Of a stretch of 57,693 bases of DNA, positions 9,032 through 18,720 are shown piece after piece; position 1 is the first letter of the stretch; each line of letters starts with the position of its first letter. The notes beneath the pieces were generated by a model that saw only the letters and a program-made list of their open reading frames with translations, searched no databases and had not been told where the DNA came from. The stretch is from Candidatus Enterococcus wittei. Its GTDB lineage: Bacteria > Bacillota > Bacilli > Lactobacillales > Enterococcaceae. Both the position numbers and the translations under genes were made by a program. Location of the stretch: the NCBI RefSeq assembly GCF_002140175.1, contig NZ_NGMO01000001.1, positions 720,504 through 778,196 on the forward strand. Direction: 5' to 3'.

Positions 9032-9504
9032 TTTATCGTCTCCGTTTTTAACTTTGTACACATGATGACCGCATCTTCTACTGGATCATGATAATAGGAC
9101 TTCCGGCGACCTAATGTCCGGAATTTTTCTGAGGTATAGAGTCTTTTTGCGGCTTCATTCGATACCCGCACTTCTAAAAAGACACTATACGTTCCCTTTT
9201 CTTTCTCCTCATTGAGCAATTCACGAAGTAATTGTCGCCCGTATCCTTTATGTTGTTCAGTAGATGCAACGGCTAGATTAGTTATTTCAACTTCATCGAT
9301 CACTTTCGTATACCCAATAAATGCTTTCAATTCTGAATCTTCAATCAATAACAAATACACAGTTTGCGGTTGTTTAAGGTCTTCTAGATATTGTTCTTTC
9401 GTCCAAGGTGAACCATATTGATACGCTTCTTTACTTAATTCCCATAGACGAAGAGCTAATTCTTCTTCATTGAAGTCGTTTTTTTGATAAATCACTTTAT
9501 TCAC
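9028..9504 (-). CDS. rimI: Ribosomal protein S18-alanine N-acetyltransferase RimI-like
   Basis: 158-aa GNAT acetyltransferase. The acetyl-CoA pyrophosphate loop is visible as [10 protein letters not shown], preceded by EITNLAV and followed by [14 protein letters not shown], the classic RimI signature. It would acetylate the N-terminus of S18. Its stop overlaps the tsaD start, and its own start overlaps the end of the preceding acetyltransferase gene by 4 bp. A second GNAT gene lies directly upstream, so which of the two is the true S18 enzyme is uncertain. Confidence 0.9.
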   Translation of the reverse strand: MNKVIYQKNDFNEEELALRLWELSKEAYQYGSPWTKEQYLEDLKQPQTVYLLLIEDSELKAFIGYTKVIDEVEITNLAVASTEQHKGYGRQLLRELLNEEKEKGTYSVFLEVRVSNEAAKRLYTSEKFRTLGRRKSYYHDPVEDAVIMCTKLKTETIK

Positions 9505-10055
9505 TCGTTTTCTATAATTTTGACCATATCTAAGGCATCTTCATTTGTTTCAGTATAATACCCTTTTTTGACTTTTCTAGATTGGAATCCTAGATTCCGA
9601 TAAAGTCGTTGGGCTTCTTGATTTCCTATCCGCACTTCTAAAGAGAGCGTCTCACATTGATTAGTTTGTGCAAATTCTTCAATTTCATTGATCAAGTAGG
9701 TGCCAATATGCTGTCGTTGATAGGTAGGATTGACCGCAATATTTGTCAGATGACAATCCAAACCCAAAATCCGTGAGCCAACAAATCCAATGAGGTTGGC
9801 TTGATCAAAAGCTCCTAAATATAAGGTTAGAAACGGAGAAGTCAGCTCTGATAAAAAAGCACTCTTCGTCCAAGGTAATTCCCCTTGGTAAACTTCCCGT
9901 TCCAAACTCAATAACGCCTTGATATCTTCCACTGTCAACTCTCTCAACTGATAGGTCTTATCAGAGATCATGATGATTTTTTCAGGGTAATCTGCTCTTG
10001 CTTGTACCAAGGTTCTGATATAGGCTTTTACCGTCGCTTTAAATTTTTTCAACAT
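9501..10055 (-). CDS. Second GNAT acetyltransferase of the tsa operon (RimI-like)
   Basis: 184 aa. An extra N-terminal stretch of about 30 residues precedes a complete GNAT domain with the motifs CHLTNIAVNPTYQRQHIGTYL and LEVRIGNQEAQRLYRNLGF. It is clearly a paralogue of the next gene. AGGAGA sits 9 nt before the ATG at 10055, inside the last codons of tsaB. Tandem RimI-like genes next to tsaB/tsaD are usual in lactobacillales. The substrate of this longer copy is unknown. Confidence 0.88.
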   Translation of the reverse strand: MLKKFKATVKAYIRTLVQARADYPEKIIMISDKTYQLRELTVEDIKALLSLEREVYQGELPWTKSAFLSELTSPFLTLYLGAFDQANLIGFVGSRILGLDCHLTNIAVNPTYQRQHIGTYLINEIEEFAQTNQCETLSLEVRIGNQEAQRLYRNLGFQSRKVKKGYYTETNEDALDMVKIIENE

Positions 10056-10761
10056 AGCTTTCTTCTCCTGGCGAATGAGTCTCCAACCATTTTTCTTCTG
10101 CTTCTACCCTTTTAAGATAGCGTGGGAGAAAGGCTTGAATATCTGTCACTGGTTCCATTCTTGCACCTAGCTCTGCGATCACGCTCCCACTGGGCAAGTC
10201 CCATGAAGCATTCGGATTGATTATTGCTTGTGGTAATCCTTCACTGATTTCCTCTGCAAATTTTTGGCAATCACTGCCAACAAAAAAAATTGGTTCATCG
10301 AACTCTGCCAACCGTTTGATCAAATCAGAGAATGCGATATGTAGATCATCAAGAACCGTTTCAAGAAATTGCCCTTTGTGTCGATAAGCTCCAGCATAAA
10401 CATTCTTTCTTCTCGCATCAAAAATAGGCACAATGATCGCATCGATTCCTACACAATTAGCTGCAATTGCAGCCAAACTTGATACACCAACCAATTCTTT
10501 ATTCAGCGTATCCGCTAGTGTTTTAGCGGTCGTGACACCGATTCTTAGTCCTGTATATGATCCCGGTCCGCTTGACACAGCGATACGGTCGATTTCTGAT
10601 GGCTTTAATTGGATCGAGGCAAATAGCTGATCCAATGCTGGCATTAATGTAAGACTGTGATTTTTCTTTTTATTGATTTGGATTTGTCCTAACACCGTAT
10701 GATCTTCTACTACGCCAATCGCTAAGGGTTGATTGGCTGTATCTATACCTAAAGTAATCAT
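10039..10761 (-). CDS. tsaB: tRNA threonylcarbamoyladenosine biosynthesis protein TsaB
   Basis: 240-aa ASKHA-family partner of TsaD. N-terminus MITLGIDTANQPLAIG and the motif SSGPGSYTGLRIGVTTAKTLA are diagnostic for TsaB/YeaZ. It lacks the metal-binding histidines of TsaD, as expected. It is the first gene of the operon. The promoter should lie within 10762-10830, where TACAAT and TATAAC boxes occur on the minus strand, but the -35 is unclear. Confidence 0.96.
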   Translation of the reverse strand: MITLGIDTANQPLAIGVVEDHTVLGQIQINKKKNHSLTLMPALDQLFASIQLKPSEIDRIAVSSGPGSYTGLRIGVTTAKTLADTLNKELVGVSSLAAIAANCVGIDAIIVPIFDARRKNVYAGAYRHKGQFLETVLDDLHIAFSDLIKRLAEFDEPIFFVGSDCQKFAEEISEGLPQAIINPNASWDLPSGSVIAELGARMEPVTDIQAFLPRYLKRVEAEEKWLETHSPGEESYVEKI

Positions 10762-10831
10762 CTATCTGTTCCTTTCCATAATCCGATATCGTTATACATT
10801 GTAGCATACTTTAAAGAAAAAAAGGGTACGA

Positions 10832-10869
10832 AAAAGTGATTGGTTGCTCCGACACAACCAATCACTTTT
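10832..10869 (-). terminator. Intrinsic terminator of the gal operon
   Basis: A perfect 15-bp stem (10832-10846 with 10855-10869) and an 8-nt loop, flanked by A/T runs, lie 28 bp beyond the galR stop. The hairpin is symmetric, but its position fits the end of galE-galT-galR transcription. Confidence 0.85.
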
Positions 10870-10896
10870 CCATTTTCAAGAAATTTGTATTTCTCT

Positions 10897-11895
<999 letters not shown>

Positions 11896-11918
11896 CTATT
11901 TATAAGATAAGCACTCTT

Positions 11919-13403
11919 TTACAAAGTTTCAGTAAAACGTAAAAATGCGGCTTGTCCTTCTTCATCTCGTTTAAACACGCCGGCATCTTCAAGCACTCGT
12001 GCAAACACTTTACCCACAGCTTCATTGATAATCGGCGTTGCTGTTTCTTCAGTGATTTCAGGATTGGCTTGTTTCAATTCTTCTGCCCATTCACGATGAT
12101 ACTCGGCTATTTGATTTTCTTTTCCAAGCAAATAATGTTTAACTTCTTCTAATTCTGATTTCAAACGTGGTGGCAGTACGGCTAATCCCATGACTTCAAT
12201 CAAGCCTATGTTTTCTTTTTTGATATGCTGGATATCCCGATGTGGGTGGAAGATCCCTTCTGGATGTTTTTCAGAGACGTTGTTGTCTCGCAGGACTAGA
12301 TCTAGCTCGAAATAATCATCACGCCTTCTGGCAATCGGTGTAATCGTATGATGAGGTGTACCATCATTTGAAAAAGCAGAAATGAAAACAGATTCATCTG
12401 AATAATTCTGCCACTTTTCTAAGACAGCCGTAGCAGCTTTTACAAGAAGCTCCTTATTTGGTGACTGCAGACGGATCACTGACATTGGCCATTTGACGAT
12501 TCCAGCAATCACTTGTGGGTATTCAGTTAGTTTGATCAGTTTTTCCATCGGTGCTTTAGCCATCGGAAATTCGTGTCTTCCTGCCTGATAATGATCATGA
12601 GATAGGATCGATCCACCTACGATCGGCAAATCCGCATTTGAACCTACAAAATAATGTGGTAAGACTTCTGTGATTTTCAATAATCTGTTAAATGTTTCTT
12701 TAGTGATACGCATAGGTCGGTGTTCTTCCGATAAAATAATCGAATGTTCATTGTAATAAGCATAAGGAGAGTATTGGAAACCCCAACTTTCACCATCTAA
12801 GTTCATCCGAATGATTCGGTGATTTGTTCGTGCTGGATAGTTCAACCGCCCTTGATAGCCTTCATTTTCCATACATAACATACAGGTTGGATAATCCACT
12901 TGAACCGCTTGTCTTTCGGCAGCGATCTGCTTAGGATCTTTTTCTGGTTTAGAAAGGTTGATCGTGATTTCCAATTCTCCATATTTAGATGGGTAAGTAT
13001 AATGAACGTTTTTAGCAATAGCTCGTGTTTTTATATAGTCATTATTACGACTCAATTGATAGAAATAATCTGTTGCTTCTTCTGGGCTTTTAGAATAGTG
13101 TTGTGCAAAAAAAGCATTGACGACAGAAGGTGGTGGTGTTAAGAAATCCATCAGTTGCGCTTCGAAAATTTCACGTTGTGCAGGAATATCGGAAATCACA
13201 CCATTCTTTTGAGCATGCAACACTAAACGATCCATCAGTTCCACCGATGTTTCTTCAACTGGTCGAGCTTCTGTCGCTTCTACTGCATCTTCCCCAAGCA
13301 TTGCTACTAGACGATTTCTGAGATAGACACGGTCCATCTCCATCCAACCACCAGCCGCAATCGCTAGAGTCACAAAATCATTCACTGTTTGGCTGATCGA
13401 CAT
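11919..13403 (-). CDS. galT: UDP-glucose--hexose-1-phosphate uridylyltransferase, class 2 GalT
   Basis: 494 aa, the long Firmicutes form of GalT, exchanging galactose-1-phosphate with UDP-glucose in the Leloir pathway. MSISQTVNDFV and TMCLMCxNEGYQGR-type Cys motifs (PTCMLCMENEGY) are visible, with SHDHYQAG as the likely active-site histidine region. I prefer the ATG at 13403 after AGGTGAG. A GTG at 13412 would abut the galE stop but sits inside that ribosome binding site. No galK or galM lies nearby, so galactokinase must be elsewhere. Confidence 0.94.
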   Translation of the reverse strand: MSISQTVNDFVTLAIAAGGWMEMDRVYLRNRLVAMLGEDAVEATEARPVEETSVELMDRLVLHAQKNGVISDIPAQREIFEAQLMDFLTPPPSVVNAFFAQHYSKSPEEATDYFYQLSRNNDYIKTRAIAKNVHYTYPSKYGELEITINLSKPEKDPKQIAAERQAVQVDYPTCMLCMENEGYQGRLNYPARTNHRIIRMNLDGESWGFQYSPYAYYNEHSIILSEEHRPMRITKETFNRLLKITEVLPHYFVGSNADLPIVGGSILSHDHYQAGRHEFPMAKAPMEKLIKLTEYPQVIAGIVKWPMSVIRLQSPNKELLVKAATAVLEKWQNYSDESVFISAFSNDGTPHHTITPIARRRDDYFELDLVLRDNNVSEKHPEGIFHPHRDIQHIKKENIGLIEVMGLAVLPPRLKSELEEVKHYLLGKENQIAEYHREWAEELKQANPEITEETATPIINEAVGKVFARVLEDAGVFKRDEEGQAAFLRFTETL

Positions 13404-13412
13404 TGTGCTCAC

Positions 13413-14402
13413 CTACTTCTCATAGCCATTAGGATGACTCTCATGCCATGCCCAAGCTGTTTTAATGATTTCATTGATATCCGTATAGCGAGGCTCCCAA
13501 CCAAGAACAGTTCGTGCCTTTTCACTGGAAGCTACTAAACGACTTGGATCACCTTCACGTCGCGGCACTACTTTAGCAGGGATCTCACGTCCAGTCACTT
13601 CTCTTGCTGCTTCTAGCATTTCTTTCACAGAATAGCCTTTACTGCTGCCTAAATTGAAGAAGTTGCTTTCATTACCAGCTTGTAAATATTCTAAGGCTAA
13701 AATGTGCGCCGCAATTAAATCTTCTACTTGTACATAATCTCTGATACATGTCCCATCTGGAGTATTGTAATCATCTCCAAAAATAGCTAATGCCTCTCGT
13801 TGACCCAATGCAACTTGTAAAATAATCGGCACTAAATGAGTTTCTGGTGTATGATCTTCCCCAATCGAGGCATCTGATTTTGCTCCTGCCACATTGAAAT
13901 AACGAAGCGCTACATAGCGCATCCCATAAGCTTTGTCGCACCATTTCATCATTTTTTCCATTGTCAATTTACTTTCACCATATGGATTTTTCGGATTCGT
14001 CGGTGTCTCTTCCGTAATCGGTGACACTTCTGGTTCGCCATAAGTCGCTGCAGTAGAAGAAAATACAATATTCTTCACGTTGTATTCATGCATCACTTCT
14101 AATAGGATCTGCATACCATAGACATTATTATTGAAATATTTCAACGGCTTTTCTACCGATTCTCCTACCAGTGAACTCGCAGCAAAGTGTAAGACACCCT
14201 CAATGGATTCTTGTTCAAATACCGAACTTAAAAACGCTTTGTCCCGGATGTCCCCTTCGTAAAAATGTGCTTTCGGATGAATCGCTTGTTTATGTCCAGT
14301 CAATAAATTATCAACAACCGCTACTTCATAGCCTTTTTCAATCAATTGGTCAACAGCGTGAGAACCAATATAACCTGCCCCGCCTAGTACTAAAATTGTC
14401 AT
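13413..14402 (-). CDS. galE: UDP-glucose 4-epimerase
   Basis: 329-aa extended SDR. It has the Rossmann loop GGAGYIGSH, the TFSST-like active-site segment [11 protein letters not shown], and the catalytic Tyr-Lys in [11 protein letters not shown]. It interconverts UDP-glucose and UDP-galactose, serving both galactose catabolism and sugar supply for the polysaccharide genes earlier in the window. AAAGGAG precedes the ATG. It is the promoter-proximal gene, and a TACAAT box lies about 45 bp upstream. Confidence 0.96.
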   Translation of the reverse strand: MTILVLGGAGYIGSHAVDQLIEKGYEVAVVDNLLTGHKQAIHPKAHFYEGDIRDKAFLSSVFEQESIEGVLHFAASSLVGESVEKPLKYFNNNVYGMQILLEVMHEYNVKNIVFSSTAATYGEPEVSPITEETPTNPKNPYGESKLTMEKMMKWCDKAYGMRYVALRYFNVAGAKSDASIGEDHTPETHLVPIILQVALGQREALAIFGDDYNTPDGTCIRDYVQVEDLIAAHILALEYLQAGNESNFFNLGSSKGYSVKEMLEAAREVTGREIPAKVVPRREGDPSRLVASSEKARTVLGWEPRYTDINEIIKTAWAWHESHPNGYEK

Positions 14403-14505
14403 AATAAGACTCCTTTACTCGAATGATTATATCTGTTATTTATTGTAACAAAAGAAACGATAAGAAAATAGTCACTTTACAGATCAAGTTCCTTCTTTCC
14501 ATTTT

Positions 14506-14539
14506 ATTTAGTAAATTTATAATAAAACATTTACTAAAT
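14506..14539. promoter_or_regulatory. Paired 11-bp palindromes, candidate GalR operator
   Basis: ATTTAGTAAAT (14506-14516) and ATTTACTAAAT (14529-14539) are reverse complements of each other and each is itself palindromic around its centre. Their centres are 23 bp apart, about two helical turns. They lie between divergent galE and DUF3042. Binding by GalR is inference from position and LacI-type symmetry. Confidence 0.5.
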
Positions 14540-14646
14540 ATTTTCAACAGATTTATTGAAAAGGATTACAATTAATCGTAAGACTAGCCTTTTTCATCAT
14601 TTTGTTTCATAATAAAGACAACAACTAATAAACGAGGTGGAGAATT

Positions 14647-14814
14647 ATGAAGAAATTTGTATCTGGGATTTTAGTAGGAAGCTTAGCAACTGTAGCAGCA
14701 GTCGCAGGCGTAGTTGCTTCTGTCAAAAAAACAGTCATCGATCCAATCGATGAAAAAGAAGCCATGATCGAAGAAAACCGTAAAAAAGCCATGAGAAAAC
14801 GCGTTTCAAGATAA
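14647..14814 (+). CDS. DUF3042 family small protein
   Basis: 55 aa, beginning MKKFVSGILVGSLATVAAV and ending in a charged helix (KEAMIEENRKKAMRKRV). One N-terminal hydrophobic segment is followed by a conserved acidic/basic tail, matching the DUF3042 pattern of lactobacillales. AGGTGGAG stands before the ATG. It is monocistronic, divergent from galE, and its stop codon abuts the first unit of the hairpin repeat array. Function unknown; a membrane-associated role is likely from the hydrophobic segment. Confidence 0.88.
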   Translation: MKKFVSGILVGSLATVAAVAGVVASVKKTVIDPIDEKEAMIEENRKKAMRKRVSR

Positions 14815-15174
14815 GGTCGTGAAAAAGCCGTCCAGCTCTGAGTAGTAAGAAAAAAAAACGAGAAAATAGCTTCTTCTATTTTTTCGTTTTTTGACTTACT
14901 ATTGAAAGAGTTGGCTTTTGAACACCGTTTACCAAGGTCGTGACAGCAGCGCCTTGATTCGAGCAGTAAGGAAGAATCTCAGAAAAATAGCTTTTCATTT
15001 TTTTTGAGATTTTGACTTAGTGCCGAGAATCAGCTGATGGAACACCGTCTATCAAGGTCGTGAGAGTTGGGTTTTGACCTGAGTAGTAAGACAAAAAATC
15101 GGAAAATAGCTTCTCCTATTTTTTAATTTTTTGTCTTAGTGCCGAAGGTTACCCACTCGAACGCCGTGAATCAA
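14815..15174 (+). repeat. Three tandem ~120-bp hairpin repeat units (left inverted arm)
   Basis: Units at 14815-14935, 14936-15055 and 15056-15174 each begin GGTCGTGA, contain GAGTAGTAAG or GAGCAGTAAG, then an AT-rich hairpin with AAAATAGCTT in its loop region, then CTTA, and end near GAACACCGT...TCAA. The stems differ in sequence but remain self-complementary (for example AATCTCA with TGAGATT in unit 2). A similar array lies inverted at 17975-18302. The first hairpin may terminate DUF3042 transcription. Confidence 0.85.
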
Positions 15175-15269
15175 GGTCGTGAAAATTTAGTTCTCTCTTA
15201 CTTTCAAATGTTCCCTGGCAAAATGACTGTTATCGAGTCTTGCCATAGTTGATCTTGATGGAAAACAAA

Positions 15270-15441
15270 GGGCGTGGGATCAAAATGTTATTTTCTTTTG
15301 TTTCATGCTCTAAATACATACATATAAACAGCGAAAGTAGAAGCAATTTCGAGAAATAAGCCAAAATTCACAAAAAACTGAAAAGCCATTCCCGTGAATC
15401 ACTTCTTATCTATCGGAGTTAAACGCTTCTATCCCAGCCTC
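15270..15441 (+). repeat. Intergenic repeat, second family (copy 1)
   Basis: Begins GGGCGTGGGATCAAAATG and ends AACGCTTCTATCCCAGCCTC, with an internal imperfect hairpin around TTCACAAAAAACTG. Related copies lie at 28337-28503 (minus) and 52266-52380 (plus). No coding potential is visible. Bases 15175-15269 hold nothing I recognise. Confidence 0.75.
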
Positions 15442-15510
15442 TCTTTTTATGTCCGTTCTAGTTCTTCTATGATAATATTCTGACAGAAATAAAAAGAACA
15501 AAACAATCGA

Positions 15511-15558
15511 AAAATACCAAAGGAACGGAAACTTATTTTCGTATTTCTTTGGTATTTT
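15511..15558 (-). terminator. Terminator after the FAD oxidoreductase gene
   Basis: A perfect 12-bp stem (AAAATACCAAAG at 15511-15522 with CTTTGGTATTTT at 15547-15558) and a loop that can pair internally, 28 bp past the stop of the minus-strand gene. Confidence 0.75.
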
Positions 15559-15585
15559 TTTGAATATGGCTCATTCTATTTTCTT

Positions 15586-17379
15586 TTAATTTTTGTTGTT
15601 TAAAATCAATTGTGCAATACGATCTGTCTGCCGTAAATTCCAAGAATCACTGACTGGACGTGGAACCGAAGCTGTTAGCCAATCGACTCCTTCAATAGGG
15701 ATACCAATACAAAACAGGTTGGTTTGAATGGTTCCTCGTGCATCGATCACTTGATAAGTGGCACGATCAACGTCGATTGCGCCTGAACAGAAGGTGCAAG
15801 ATTCATCACTAAATTGAAAGGATCGAACGAGACCATCTTTACGTAAATGTTGAAGTATCGGATTTTTAGAAGTAGCCAAATCGTTTTTTGGTAAGCGTGC
15901 TTCAATTAAATAACGACTTTTTATCTCCTCACTCTCATTATAAAATCCATTCTTTACTCGGTGTACAGTGAATGGTGGGGTAATAAAATGAAAAATCCCT
16001 GCTTCTACTAGAGCTTTCAATTCTTTTGTCCGCAAGAGTGGCGGCCCGATCGTCCAAAATGCATCAAGTGGTGTAAACCATTCCCATAATAATTCTTGAT
16101 ATTCTTTCGCTGAAAAAATTTCCCACATCATTGCTTGATGGATCAGATTACGCCAATCTTTCAATGCATCAAACGTAGCAAGCAAGGCACTACCACCCGG
16201 TGTTTTTTCGGTTTCACGGATTTGATGGTCAAGATAAGCTTGAATCTCTTTCTGATAATTATCTGATAAATCAACAAGCTGCCACGACCATTTGTAAGGA
16301 AGTAATTCAAGATAATTTTCACACAGCTCGTTGTCTGACTTATTTTTAACCATATATTCAATGTTATTTTTGGGGATCTTCAAAGAATGTTCTTCCACTA
16401 CTTTTTTATAATAATACAATTCAACTTCTTGTTTTAGTTCAGCAAAAAAACGTTTTCCAGTAAGCTTGCCAGCAGAATGAAGCGTGTTCATATAGTCTTT
16501 TGTTAATCTCTCAGGGATGGCTAGTGTTCGACTTTCTTTTCCTTTACTCCCACGAGGAAAATAAGGCAGCCCATGACGTGAACCAGCGTATACAGTAGGT
16601 TCTTTCCCTGAAGAATGGTAGATCATTTTACCAGCAACTTCTTCAAAACGGCCGCCTCTTTTTAATGTGAATAATGCGACGTAATCAAAGAAACTCAATC
16701 CTAACCCCCGAATAAAGACCACTTCTTTAGCTGGGATCTTGGTGATATCAACATCAGCAGGATTAGCAGGTGGTTGATAAAAAAGCTGGTCCTTTTTTGC
16801 ATGATCACTCAGCTTCTGTTCCTCTTCTGTCAACTCGTTTTTCCAATGTCCCGTTGCTAAAACTAAAGCATCCACCAAAACCGATTGACGTGCTGTTTCC
16901 AAAAGAAAATGTCTTTGTACTTTCTTGATCCCCGTCACCATCGATTGGTTGCATTGGATGCTATCAGGGAACTGTTGATGTAATCGCTCGAAAAACCAAC
17001 GTTGGTATGCGCCAAAAAGACGCCGACTTGCTGGTTCATTTTCCGCTAAGCATTGGGCTTCTACAATCAAGCCTTGAGTATTCTTTTCTTTTATCTTTGG
17101 AATAAATCTCCTTGCTTCCTGCTTGCTCCATTGATATAAATCAGGACCAGAAGCTATTATTCCGCCACTGGAGATAGTTTCATCTGTAAACAAGGTTACC
17201 TGAGAAGAAATGGAATTCATCAGTAATTCTTCGGATTGATTCAAGCGCCAAACTTGCCCGCCAGGACCACAAGGGTCAAAAATAATGAGTTGGATATCTT
17301 GTTTTTTTTGATTATTTACAAGCAGTCTTTCTAGCATGCTCAAGCCACGTGGTCCTGCGCCAATGATTCCGATTTTCAT
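15586..17379 (-). CDS. FAD/NAD(P)-binding protein (PF13454 type), substrate unknown
   Basis: 597-aa cytoplasmic flavoprotein. The N-terminal FAD loop is IGIIGAGPRGLSMLERL, followed by GPGGQVW, and a second ATG-type motif VLATGHW lies near residue 185. Later landmarks are IRGLGLSFFDY and the C-terminal FCIGIPIEGVDW. This is a large Firmicutes family whose substrate is not known to me. The start overlaps the DUF488 stop (ATGA), so the two are co-translated. The pair sits between inverted repeat arrays. Confidence 0.85.
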   Translation of the reverse strand: MKIGIIGAGPRGLSMLERLLVNNQKKQDIQLIIFDPCGPGGQVWRLNQSEELLMNSISSQVTLFTDETISSGGIIASGPDLYQWSKQEARRFIPKIKEKNTQGLIVEAQCLAENEPASRRLFGAYQRWFFERLHQQFPDSIQCNQSMVTGIKKVQRHFLLETARQSVLVDALVLATGHWKNELTEEEQKLSDHAKKDQLFYQPPANPADVDITKIPAKEVVFIRGLGLSFFDYVALFTLKRGGRFEEVAGKMIYHSSGKEPTVYAGSRHGLPYFPRGSKGKESRTLAIPERLTKDYMNTLHSAGKLTGKRFFAELKQEVELYYYKKVVEEHSLKIPKNNIEYMVKNKSDNELCENYLELLPYKWSWQLVDLSDNYQKEIQAYLDHQIRETEKTPGGSALLATFDALKDWRNLIHQAMMWEIFSAKEYQELLWEWFTPLDAFWTIGPPLLRTKELKALVEAGIFHFITPPFTVHRVKNGFYNESEEIKSRYLIEARLPKNDLATSKNPILQHLRKDGLVRSFQFSDESCTFCSGAIDVDRATYQVIDARGTIQTNLFCIGIPIEGVDWLTASVPRPVSDSWNLRQTDRIAQLILNNKN

Positions 17380-17741
17380 CCATCCACCTGCTTTTCTATG
17401 TATTCTTTTAATACAACCGCTTGATTTTCTTTTTCATTTTTTGCTGCATAGACCAATGTTACCACAGGTTCTTGTTTGACTAGTGCTATTAATTGCTTTA
17501 CAGCTTGTTGCTTTTCTGTATCTGTTTGTAGTTCTTGTCGATAAGCTTTCACAAATGAAGGAAAGTTTTCCGATTGATGGCCAAATGTTTTTCTAACTTC
17601 TGTACTTGGTGCAATCGCCTTTAACCATAGATCTAAATGTGCGTGTTCTTTTGATATCCCACGTGGCCATATTCGATCAACTAAAATACGGTAACCATCA
17701 CTTTCTTCATAGTCTTCGTAAATTCGTTTCAAGTGGATCAT
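17376..17741 (-). CDS. DUF488 family protein
   Basis: 121 aa beginning MIHLKRIYEDYEE. Family hallmarks DGYRILVDRIWPRGISKE, LDLWLKAIAPS and VTLVYAAKNEKENQA are present. The family is widespread and its biochemical role is unsettled. It is the first gene of a two-gene operon with the FAD-binding protein, with its own promoter at 17773-17801. The coupling suggests a shared redox or stress role, by inference only. Confidence 0.88.
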   Translation of the reverse strand: MIHLKRIYEDYEESDGYRILVDRIWPRGISKEHAHLDLWLKAIAPSTEVRKTFGHQSENFPSFVKAYRQELQTDTEKQQAVKQLIALVKQEPVVTLVYAAKNEKENQAVVLKEYIEKQVDG

Positions 17742-17772
17742 TGCTTATCACTTCTTCCTTATTGTTAAATTG

Positions 17773-17801
17773 ATCATAGCACAAATCTTCACTTATTTGA
17801 A
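17773..17801 (-). promoter_or_regulatory. Sigma-A type promoter of DUF488-oxidoreductase operon
   Basis: On the minus strand TTCAAA (17796-17801), a 17-bp spacer and TATGAT (17773-17778), about 32 bp upstream of the ATG, with GGAAG between. Confidence 0.65.
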
Positions 17802-17881
17802 AAACAAAGGAAGGACAAAAAGTTGGTTCTATCTCTTTACTATTTAAGACGAATCATTAATATTCGAGTAATGGGTCAATT

Positions 17882-17919
17882 AAAAAAGACCATAAAACAT
17901 TATGCTGTTTTACGGTCTT
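17882..17919 (-). terminator. Intrinsic terminator between repeat array and DUF488 promoter
   Basis: Fourteen-bp arms (17886-17899 with 17906-17919, one mismatch), followed on the minus strand by six T. It would stop readthrough from the rhodanese gene and the repeat array before the DUF488 promoter. Confidence 0.8.
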
Positions 17920-17974
17920 CTTTATTTTTAAAAGTATAATATCAATGTACTTTGTTGTATATTCCAGCAACTAT

Positions 17975-18302
17975 CTTGAGTAAGATAAGTCAAAAAACAA
18001 AAAAAGTGAAAAGCTATTTCTTTTTTGTTTTATCACCAGTACATAACGCCGTTATTTACAACCTTGATAGACGGCGTTCCATCAGCTGATTCACAGCACT
18101 AAGTCAAAATCTCAAAAAATATGAAAAGCTATTTTCTGAGACTCTTCCTTACTGCTCGAATCAAGGCGCTGCTGTCACGACCTTGGTAAACGGTGTTCAA
18201 AAGTCAGATCTTTCGATATTAAGCCGAAACTTGAAAAAATATTAGGAGCTATATCCTCAAGTTCCTTCTTAATACTCAGAGCTGAACGGCTTTTTCAGAA
18301 CC
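17975..18302 (-). repeat. Three ~120-bp hairpin repeat units (right inverted arm)
   Basis: Read on the minus strand, units at about 18302-18183, 18182-18064 and 18063-17975 repeat the same order as the left array. The middle unit is nearly identical to 14936-15055 for over 100 bp, including GGTCGTGACAGCAGCGCC and the stem AGTCTCAGAAAATAGC. The outer units have different but self-complementary stems (GAACTTGA with TCAAGTTTC). The array begins 9 bp after the rhodanese stop. Confidence 0.85.
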
Positions 18303-18310
18303 TTTTTTTC

Positions 18311-18706
18311 CTATACTTTTTTGCTTTTGATTTTTCCTGACCAGCTGTCGTAACCGCCTTTAAGAATGTAGATATCTTTATAGCCTGCTTTACGTAATTG
18401 GTTGGCTGTTCGGATGCTTAAGCTCTTTTTTTGGTCGTAGATATAAATTGGTTGGTCTTTGCGGATCGAACCAAGAGAGTTTTTCAATACAGTATAAGGA
18501 ATGTTTCTCGCTCCTAGAATATGTCCTGCATCAAACACATCTTTTTCACGTACATCAATGACTTGGGCTCTACGCATGCCTTCACGAAAAGCTTCTTCTT
18601 CAAGAACTGTCGCTGAGCGTTTTACCATCACGCGTAAGTAAATTTCCCAAAATGCAATTCCAAGAATGATCAATAATAAAATGATATTAATAACCCATAA
18701 AACCAT
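18311..18706 (-). CDS. Membrane-anchored rhodanese-like protein without catalytic Cys
   Basis: 131 aa. A transmembrane helix (about 3-25) precedes one rhodanese domain with the landmarks IDVREKDVFDAGHILGARN and YILKGGYDSW. The active-site loop expected to start with Cys reads IYDQKKSLSIR, so Asp replaces the nucleophile and sulfurtransferase activity is not expected. YqhL-like proteins of lactobacillales have this substitution. It lies 14 bp after glucokinase at the end of the rhomboid-yqgQ-glk operon. Confidence 0.88.
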   Translation of the reverse strand: MVLWVINIILLLIILGIAFWEIYLRVMVKRSATVLEEEAFREGMRRAQVIDVREKDVFDAGHILGARNIPYTVLKNSLGSIRKDQPIYIYDQKKSLSIRTANQLRKAGYKDIYILKGGYDSWSGKIKSKKV

Positions 18707-18720
18707 GTAATGCCTCCACC

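Noticed and set aside
14815-15174. CRISPR array
   Set aside because: Units are about 120 bp, self-complementary and contiguous, with no regular short repeats and unique spacers. No cas genes are present.
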